A stretch of DNA of 38,621 nucleotides from Rhizopus sp. PT2906 (lineage: Eukaryota; Mucoromycota; Mucoromycetes; Mucorales; Rhizopodaceae), in the NCBI GenBank assembly GCA_025529335.1, contig JAMYHX010000416.1, positions 1 through 38,621 of the forward strand, in the 5' to 3' direction. Below are positions 31,828-38,621 of the stretch, one piece after another. Position numbers and translations under genes: made by a program. The first letter of the stretch is position 1; each line of letters begins with the position of its first letter. The notes below the pieces were generated by a model. That model had not been told where the DNA came from. It saw only the letters and a list, made by a program, of their open reading frames with translations, and ran no database searches.

Positions 31828-34800
31828 ATGGCTGGATATCTTGGTCAGAATCAAGTCATGTTTACAAACAGTATTCCTAATGTAAATAATAATAACAATA
31901 AATAGACATATAAGCTCAACATTACTCCCTTATAGATCTATGATGACTCGGCAGCTTTTGCTTATTTTCAGCAAATGTCGCCTACATTTCAACAAGCACT
32001 CTTGACTAATCAACAAAGTTTGAGTGCAAACCTACATGAACAAGTCATACTAGAACAACAACAGCAGCAGCAGCAACAAGAACAACAACAACAACAACAA
32101 TTAGAATACACACCACCTATCATGGCACCTCCACAATCACCTACACTATCAAGTTATTATTTCGAAAGTGGCTGGGTAAACCATTATTATGACCCAAAAC
32201 GTAGACAATATCTTTCTAGTCGTGTTGATCACGATTATCAACAGAAGCATCGTCATTCTCAATTACTTCAACAACAATATATACTTAACCAACAGCATCC
32301 TATGAATCATGATCATCATAGAAGAATTATTAGACAGCACTCTTTCAATAACATCATTCCTCAACCATTCCCTACAACCTTGGGCCCTACCACTACTACT
32401 CTTCCTCCTGTATCCAATCCATATCTTAATGCTGCCGCTGCTGCTGCTGCTGCTGCTGCTGCTTCAGCAACGGTATCTTCAGCTCAAGGCACTGTATATC
32501 CTGAAATATCAGCCCATATATTGCATTCTACCTCATCAGATGAATTACGAGAAAATCTATTACAATTCGCTCATAATTTGTATTCAACTACACCCCAAAA
32601 CCCTTATCTGTTACCTCTACTTCATTCATTACACGATGCATTTCCAAACCACCTGCCTACCATTTTACTATTGGCTTGCGTTTACTATTCTTATCAGGAT
32701 TATGCATCGTCACTTCGATTTAATCAACTCATCTTGAAACATGATGCAAACTATGTAGAGGCAATGAGCAACATTGGTACAACACTTAGAACAATGGGTA
32801 AAGCAGCTGAGGCAGAAAGATGGTGGTACCAAGCCGTTAAATTACGACCCGGATACTGGGATGCAGTAGAAAATCTTGTAGGCGTGTTGTGCGCCAAAGT
32901 GGACAATCGAGCTGAAGGAGATAATCCTCGATACAAGGAAGCATTGACCGTGTGTGAATTTGTGGAAAAATACTTTTACAGTACAAGTACAACAGAACCA
33001 CTGAAGATGCCAAAGCAACTTCCTCCTCACCAATTGCCTCGATTGCAAAATTTGTTTTATGCAAAGGGAAACTTAAAGTATGCTCTGGGTGATATCCAAG
33101 GAGCCCAACGGGAATATGAAAAGGGCCTAGAACTTGCCTTTAACGGTGTAGGCTACTCAAGTCTTTGCAAACTGATCGCATTCACCTGTTCAGGAGGCAT
33201 GCTCCCTGCCTCTTCTACTACAAATGCTGTGCCACTCGTTTTACTGCAACCGGATCAAGCTGCCCGTATCTTGCACATGATCTTTCCTACATACAATGGC
33301 ATGTTGCCTAGTTTGACAAGCATCAATTACTCTGCAAACTCGAAACCAGGCGTCGGCAGCGTTCCAGGTACAGATATTACTTCCGCTATCCAACAAACAA
33401 ATCAGACGACTGCAACTATTCTCTTGACCTTAGCCAAGTTATTCCAGGATATGATGAATCCCACGACTCCGGCGTTGATAGCTGCTGCTGCTGCTGCTCC
33501 ATTTCCCGGTTGCACTGCGCCTACATTGCCAACCCTACTTCCTCTTTATTATTTGAGCTTGGCTCTTAACCCAAGCCCTTCGACAGCCAACAATTTGGGA
33601 ATCATTCTAAGCAACATTCCTGGTGCTATTGCAGCATCTGCTATTAAGCTTGCTGCATCTTCAACCACACCGTTGACCGGCACTATGTTGGCCATGCAGT
33701 ACTATATGTACGGCCTTCAATTAGATCCACGTCATCCTCACCTTTACACCAATCTAGGCTCACTGCTAAAGGACATGGGTCACCTGAATGAGGCAGTAGC
33801 AATGTATGAAAAGGCTGTCGAGTATAATCCACGATTTGATGTTGCTCTTGCGAATCTCGGTAATGCTATTAAAGATATGGGACGCGTTCAAGACTCGGTT
33901 CAATGGTATCGCCGTGCAGTGGAAGTAAATCCTAACTTTGTGGATGCTATCTGTGGTTTGGCCAATTCATTGAACGCTATTTGCGATTGGCGTGGTCGTG
34001 GTACGTCAGGAGAGGAGCCTGGTGTTGATCAAGTTGGGCATTATTTTATTCCTTCAGGAGGCAATGCCCGTTCTGGATGGATCGGACGTGTGGTAGACAT
34101 TGTGGAAAAGCAACTGGACGAAGGGGCTATCTGGGGCGCTGGTATTCTAAAGTTAACTGTTGAAGCAGATACAAAAAAGACATTAGGCGAACATTTGGTA
34201 GAGATGTTATTGATCGCTACAGGAAAGCATTTACTGGAGGCAAGTAAACTTGAGCAGATAACCAACCTCTGGAGATCTCGTCTACTCTATTATGCAGATC
34301 AAAGCAACACCAACAAGCGGGACGAGGGTGGATGGTTGATTCGATTGGTTGAAAGAATTCTTAGAAGATTACAACGTAATTGGTATATTGAGACATATGG
34401 CCATACTGTCAAGCGTGAGTCTGCTATTCTAGAGCCTGATAGGATTTCTGTGACTCCAGAGTTGGCACAAAAGTACGCTCGGCCGATACTTCCTTCTAGC
34501 TTACCGCCTCCCCCGGTTCCTACCGTCTTACCGTTTCATACATTTACTTATCCATTAAACGCTCGTCAAATCAGACTCATCTCGCATCGAAACGCATTAC
34601 GTGTTTCTCATATAGCATTAACTTCATCCTGGGTCCCTACCCATGTCTACCCACCACCTCCTCCGCCATCACCTCGTCTCAAGCTAGGCTATGTCTCATC
34701 CGACTTCAACAATCACCCTCTCTCACACCTCATGCAGTCGGTGTTTGGTTTCCATGACCGAAACAAGTACCAAGTATTTTGCTATGCAACGACGCCCAGC

Positions 34801-36093
34801 GACAACTCACCTTATCGACAAAAGATCGAACGCGAATCTGAAAGCTTTTTAGATGTGTCGACTTGGACGAATGAGCAAGTAATTCAAAAGATTATTGCAG
34901 ATGGCATTCATGTCTTGATCAATCTGAATGGATACACAAAGGGAGCTCGTAATGAGATATTTGCGGCACGTCCCTGTCCGGTTCAATGTTCATTCATGGG
35001 GTTTGCTGGTACATTAGGCGGAGGATGGTGTGATTGGATTATTGCTGACCCTGTTGTTTGCCCACCGGAGATGGTAAGCGGCGAGGTATGGCGTCGAAGG
35101 AAAAAACATGAGGCGTCAGAGGCCACACCTACTGGTGATTTTGAAGGTGACATTGATCCTGAAGAAGATACAAATGACTTTGTGTATACAGAAAAGTTTA
35201 TCTACATGCCTCACTCATACTTTGTCAATGACCACAAGCAAGGTTTTCGAGACGATCAGCACCAGGAAACAGAAGCCTATAAAGACAAGGAAAGCTTATG
35301 GGCAGCTGAAGAAGACAAGAGGTGGAAGATGCGCCATGAAGTTTTTCCAAACCTTCCAGATGACGTTGTTATCTTTGCAAACTTTAATCAGCTTTACAAA
35401 TTAGAGCCAAGTACGTTCAGACTATGGCTCCGGATCTTGGAAAGAGTGCCGAATTCGATTCTTTGGCTACTTAGATTCCCGCCTGCTGGAGAACACCATC
35501 TGCGAAATTGGGCAGTCGAATGGGGAGGACCACAAGTCGCCCAACGTGTGATATTTACGGATGTAGCGCCTAAGCATATCCATATCCATCGTGGACGTGT
35601 TGCTGACATATTTTTAGATACGCCTGAATGTAATGCACACACGACAGCAGCCGATATCCTGTGGTCTGGCACGCCTATAGTAACATATCCAAAGTATCTT
35701 CATAAAATGTGCTCTCGTGTAGGGGCGAGTATTGCGATGGCCACTGGTTATGGAGAAGAGATGATTGTTACGGATGAACAGCAGTATGAAGCTAAAGCTG
35801 TAGAACTAGCATTAAGCCTCACCTACACTTACACACCAGCACCTGGTTCCAACACCATTCAACGACGCGGTCATGGTAAACTGATGGATTTAAGAAAACG
35901 GTTATTCTTGACGAGAGAGCATTCTCGCCTCTTTGACACTTTACGCTGGACACAGAATTTGGAAAAAGGCTATGATGAAGCTTGGAGACGTTGGGTGACT
36001 GCAGAAGAGTTTGAAGATATCTCTGAAAAGACGTCTTCTTCTGGTTGTATTTGGATTACGGATCCAGATGATTCCAATGGTACGCATGCATAG
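31828..36093 (+). CDS. ogt: UDP-GlcNAc:protein O-GlcNAc transferase (TPR-type)
   Basis: Transfers GlcNAc from UDP-GlcNAc to Ser/Thr of nuclear and cytosolic proteins; GT41 family (an O-fucosyltransferase of the SPY type is the alternative). Exons 31828-31881 (MAGYLGQNQVMFTNSIPN) and 31936-36093; 1403 residues, longer than human OGT (1046). A poly-Gln block (about 60-79) and a poly-Ala block (about 184-197) lie in the disordered N terminus. TPRs occur at about 250-300 and 610-690 (e.g. LYTNLGSLLKDMGHLNEAVA). The catalytic region is about 930-1390: LKLGYVSSDFNNHPLSHLMQ with the base-position His945 (human H498), NFNQLYKLEP with Lys1173 (human K842), and DTPECNAHTTAADILWSGTP for UDP binding. The human intervening domain is absent; instead a charged insert of about 45 residues lies near 1070-1110. 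About 13 in-frame codons precede the ATG at 31975, supplied by the short first exon. Confidence 0.92.
32059..32100 (+). repeat. CAA/CAG repeat coding poly-Gln
   Basis: Mixed CAA and CAG triplets interrupted by one GAA, within the O-GlcNAc transferase N terminus. Mixed codons reduce slippage. Confidence 0.9.
32432..32463 (+). repeat. GCT repeat coding poly-Ala
   Basis: Almost pure GCT triplets (one GCC) encoding a run of 14 Ala. A second, shorter GCT run (five Ala) is at about 33481-33497. The purity suggests recent expansion. Confidence 0.9.
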
Positions 36094-36346
36094 ACATTGT
36101 ATATAGAGCAAGTCTCCCCCCCTTTTTCCATTACATTTAACTTTTATTTTTTTTTTATTTTTATCATTTTACACTTTTTAGTATTATACCAGAATGACAA
36201 TCAACATGTTTTATTTTCCTTGTTTTTTATTGTGATTACAAAGATAGAAACAAAAAAGAAAAAGAAAAAGAAAAAAGAAGAGGGAAAAAAGGGGAAAGTG
36301 ATTTGGCATACATATATATATATATATATTTTTATTTTCTATAGGA
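36094..36346. other. Convergent 3' intergenic region
   Basis: AT-rich DNA between the stops of the O-GlcNAc transferase (+) and Gpi10 (-) genes: T-runs after the + stop, an A/G-rich stretch near 36,240-36,300 and a (TA)n run at about 36309-36328. Nothing else seen. Confidence 0.7.
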
Positions 36347-38025
36347 CTATTTCAATTGACGGCATAAGACTACGACATCGCCCCTTCTTCTCTTATCATC
36401 GTGAAAGTGGCTATTGAAGAATCTTTGGCACTCTTGATATCCATAATGTTCCAAATCTTGATTCAGTATAGGAAGTAAATTATCAAATAGCACCAAATGA
36501 GACGTCTGCTGCATACGGTTGTCTATATGAGATCTTAAAAAGTGACTAGGGTCTTGATAGAATTCGTCTGCTTCATCTAAATGGTCGTCTGCTAAAGGGG
36601 GATTGCATGTCAAGAACCATGTGGTTGCCATGTTTGGACTGTGTAGGATGGAGTCCCAGGGAGTTGAATGACACGGCATGAGGACGCCAACAGATTGAAC
36701 TTTATTTTGCTGTGATTCTTTGCGCAACCATATCATAACATCTACAACGCCTCTCTGATGCCAAAATGAAAGATACAAACCCAACGGTAACTGAGTAAAG
36801 ACTAAGAAAATATAGGCTCGTTTGCGCCATGTAGAAGACTGAATTTGATACAGCCCATATGATACAGGTATAAGTAAGATAGGAACAATAGGATAGATAA
36901 AGCGAAACTCCTTATGTGGTAAGAGGCTATATATGAATAGTATCCAAAGTGACATCGACAGTAAGGGTTTCATACGGTTGTAAACATTTGGTTTGTTGTA
37001 TATACAGTAAAGCCCGAATAGCATGAATGGTAGCATGGTAGTCAGTATCACTGGTAATCCTTGTGATAAATACCAATGCCATTGGTGCACACCGTAAAAC
37101 TTTGATATACCGTTCACAACATTTACTTTGAAGAAAAAGTAAGGTGTAAACACGGGTGCTTTAAACACTTGAATCCAGTCATTTGTATAAGACATTGTAT
37201 CAATAAATACATTAACGATTAATACAACTGAGCTATGTATCATTAGGTGTTAGTATCTATCGTTTTCTTAAAAAAAAAAAAAACAATTTACCATATAAGC
37301 GTCGCATTTAAAGCTATTATGCCCCTTTTGCCTTTTGCCGACAATAACAATTGACAGCCCATATATAACCAAATTAATGCATTTGTTGGCCTTACAATGC
37401 AGGCAACAGAAGCAAATAACAAAGCGATGCGATATTCTTTAAGCCATTCCTTTCTTTCTCCCAAATGTACCACTCCTGGAATCGGCCAATAGCTCAAGGC
37501 GACCACAGTTAGTATGGTCTCCATAGTATTTGATAAGGTTCTGGCTGCCATGAAAAAGTTAAACCAGGAACATAGAGTTGTAAATAACTATAGAAAAAGA
37601 GCCATATTAGATGAAGATAAAAACAATTGTTTCAATCCTACAATGGGCAAGGCAATCTCTTTGCCAATAACTTTCTTTGCTAGAGAGTAGGTTGCATAAT
37701 CAGCGCCTGCTGTTAAAGAAGATTGAAAGTAACGCGGCAGAGATACAAGAAGATCTGTGTTGTCAAGTCCCAATATTTGAACAAACTTGTATACAAATGC
37801 AATGCTTAGAGGATGAACATAACTTCTGATTTTCTCTTGCCATTCCCATGTCAAGTAACCATAACCAAACACGAGATTATGTGCAACTTCCTGTCCTTGC
37901 CAATATTCATCTGGATTGTCATAAGTCCTAGTAAAGTATGCGTTGATCCAGCGAAATATGAGACATAGACTGAAAATAAGTAGCCTAGATGCTGTAGTTG
38001 ATGTCTGTGGAATGAGATCTGGCAT
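36347..38025 (-). CDS. gpi10: GPI mannosyltransferase 3 (Gpi10/PIG-B)
   Basis: ER-membrane enzyme that adds the third mannose (alpha-1,2) of the GPI anchor core from dolichol-phosphate-mannose; GT22. Exons 38025-37642, 37587-37292 and 37232-36347; introns 54 and 59 nt, the second with TACTAAC. 521 residues, near human PIG-B (554). N-terminal membrane helix, then DNPDEYWQGQEVAHN with the DNPDE acid motif at residues 36-40 in the first luminal loop, the family's catalytic site. ARTLSNTMET follows the first splice join. HKEFRFIYPI, the GT22 signature, is at about 333-342, and eight or more hydrophobic segments follow the expected topology. The luminal C-terminal region ends VVLCRQLK. A naive reading breaks the protein into three pieces. 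The upstream region has an inverted CCAAT within 45 bp. Confidence 0.94.
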
Positions 38026-38621
38026 AAAGCAGCAGCAAGATTTAAACGGAATTTTTCATTTTATTGGCTGCTTAAATCTTTGGCAGTCTCCCCTTCAAAA
38101 ATTATTGCCATTAAAGCGTAACATATATACATATGCGACTAACAATCTCTTTAGATACCAACGCCTATAAAATATTACGCTTTTAAGACCATATGCATAT
38201 TTTTTTGCTATTATCTTGAGTCGATAGGCATAAGATGAGAAGCAAACCTAGTTGCAAACAGTGCTAGCCAAAAAGACTTTAATAGATTTCATTTACAAGT
38301 AAACAAACGAATCACTGCTTTCTTGGTTTATCTCTAGCAAAAATCTAGGAACAAATAAAAAAATTTTATAAATGAGTCAGGACCGCTATTTTTTTTTTTC
38401 ACTTTTTTTTCACTTTTTCTTTTGAAACAGGGCATTATCATCAATAGCTTTTCATTACTAGTTCTCGTTATCGTTTTTATATTTATATGATAATAATAAC
38501 AATAATAAGCTTACTAGTAGTGATTACTTGCTTATGCTATGAACTGCAGCCAAGTTAAACGATTTTTTCTCAGTTATTACAAACTTGAGTGCAATAACAG
38601 CTAGGTAAAAGATAGTATGAA
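38026..38621. other. Gpi10 5' region and right window edge
   Basis: About 600 bp without a conserved frame. attgg at 38063-38067 is a CCAAT box for the minus-strand gpi10 gene, about 38 bp before its ATG, inside the 13-base word cattttattggct that also precedes trp4. The rest is AT-rich with T-runs near 38,390-38,420. No gene recognised. Confidence 0.6.

Overview
The window is nuclear DNA of a filamentous fungus, most likely an early-diverging Mucoromycota species of the Mucorales type; genus not determined. Reasons: every conserved gene is split by short GT-AG introns (mostly 45-61 nt), several with a clear TACTAAC-like branch site; the protein set is typically fungal (beta-1,3-glucan synthase, Trp4, Gpi10, an NMT1/THI5-like binding protein, ribosomal protein S16); the DNA is AT-rich; and a TPR-type O-GlcNAc transferase is present. 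I see no prokaryotic, plasmid or viral features.

Layout. Positions 1 to about 10,100 are a gene-poor, very AT-rich desert (roughly 30% GC by eye) with no intact gene, two perfect inverted repeats, and a stretch at about 7.8-9.65 kb that looks like heavily decayed coding sequence. From 10.1 kb to the right edge the DNA is compactly packed with 14 genes, often only 50-300 bp apart: a bHLH transcription factor (+), a Ca3427-type substrate-binding-like protein (-), rps16 (-), a Ubc4/UbcH5-class E2 (+), a membrane-anchored paraoxonase-like protein (-), an FKS glucan synthase (-), trp4 (+), an unknown coiled-coil protein (-), a TMEM128-like membrane protein (-), a small two-helix protein (+), a Ser/Thr-Pro-rich unknown protein behind two MluI cell-cycle boxes (+), a second phospho-type unknown (-), a leucine-rich-repeat protein (+), O-GlcNAc transferase (+) and the GPI mannosyltransferase Gpi10/PIG-B (-). 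Two modest gene-free gaps (13.27-14.70 kb and 15.55-16.33 kb) hold nothing I can name.

I rebuilt gene models by hand from splice signals, checking that reading frames and lengths close exactly. Several models differ from a naive open-frame reading: the E2 ends with a 5-nt last coding part that restores the family length of 147 residues; the binding-protein gene has a 14-nt microexon; FKS begins in a 20-nt exon; two introns use GC-AG borders.

The genes do not form one pathway; they are housekeeping and cell-surface functions. Three act at the cell surface or secretory system (FKS wall synthesis, Gpi10 anchor synthesis, TMEM128-like protein). Points worth a second look are the natural echinocandin hot-spot variants in FKS, the MCB-driven CDK-site-rich unknown protein, the 15-bp tail-to-tail coding overlap of trp4 with its neighbour, the 50-bp head-to-tail pair TMEM128-like/coiled-coil gene, and the gene desert itself.
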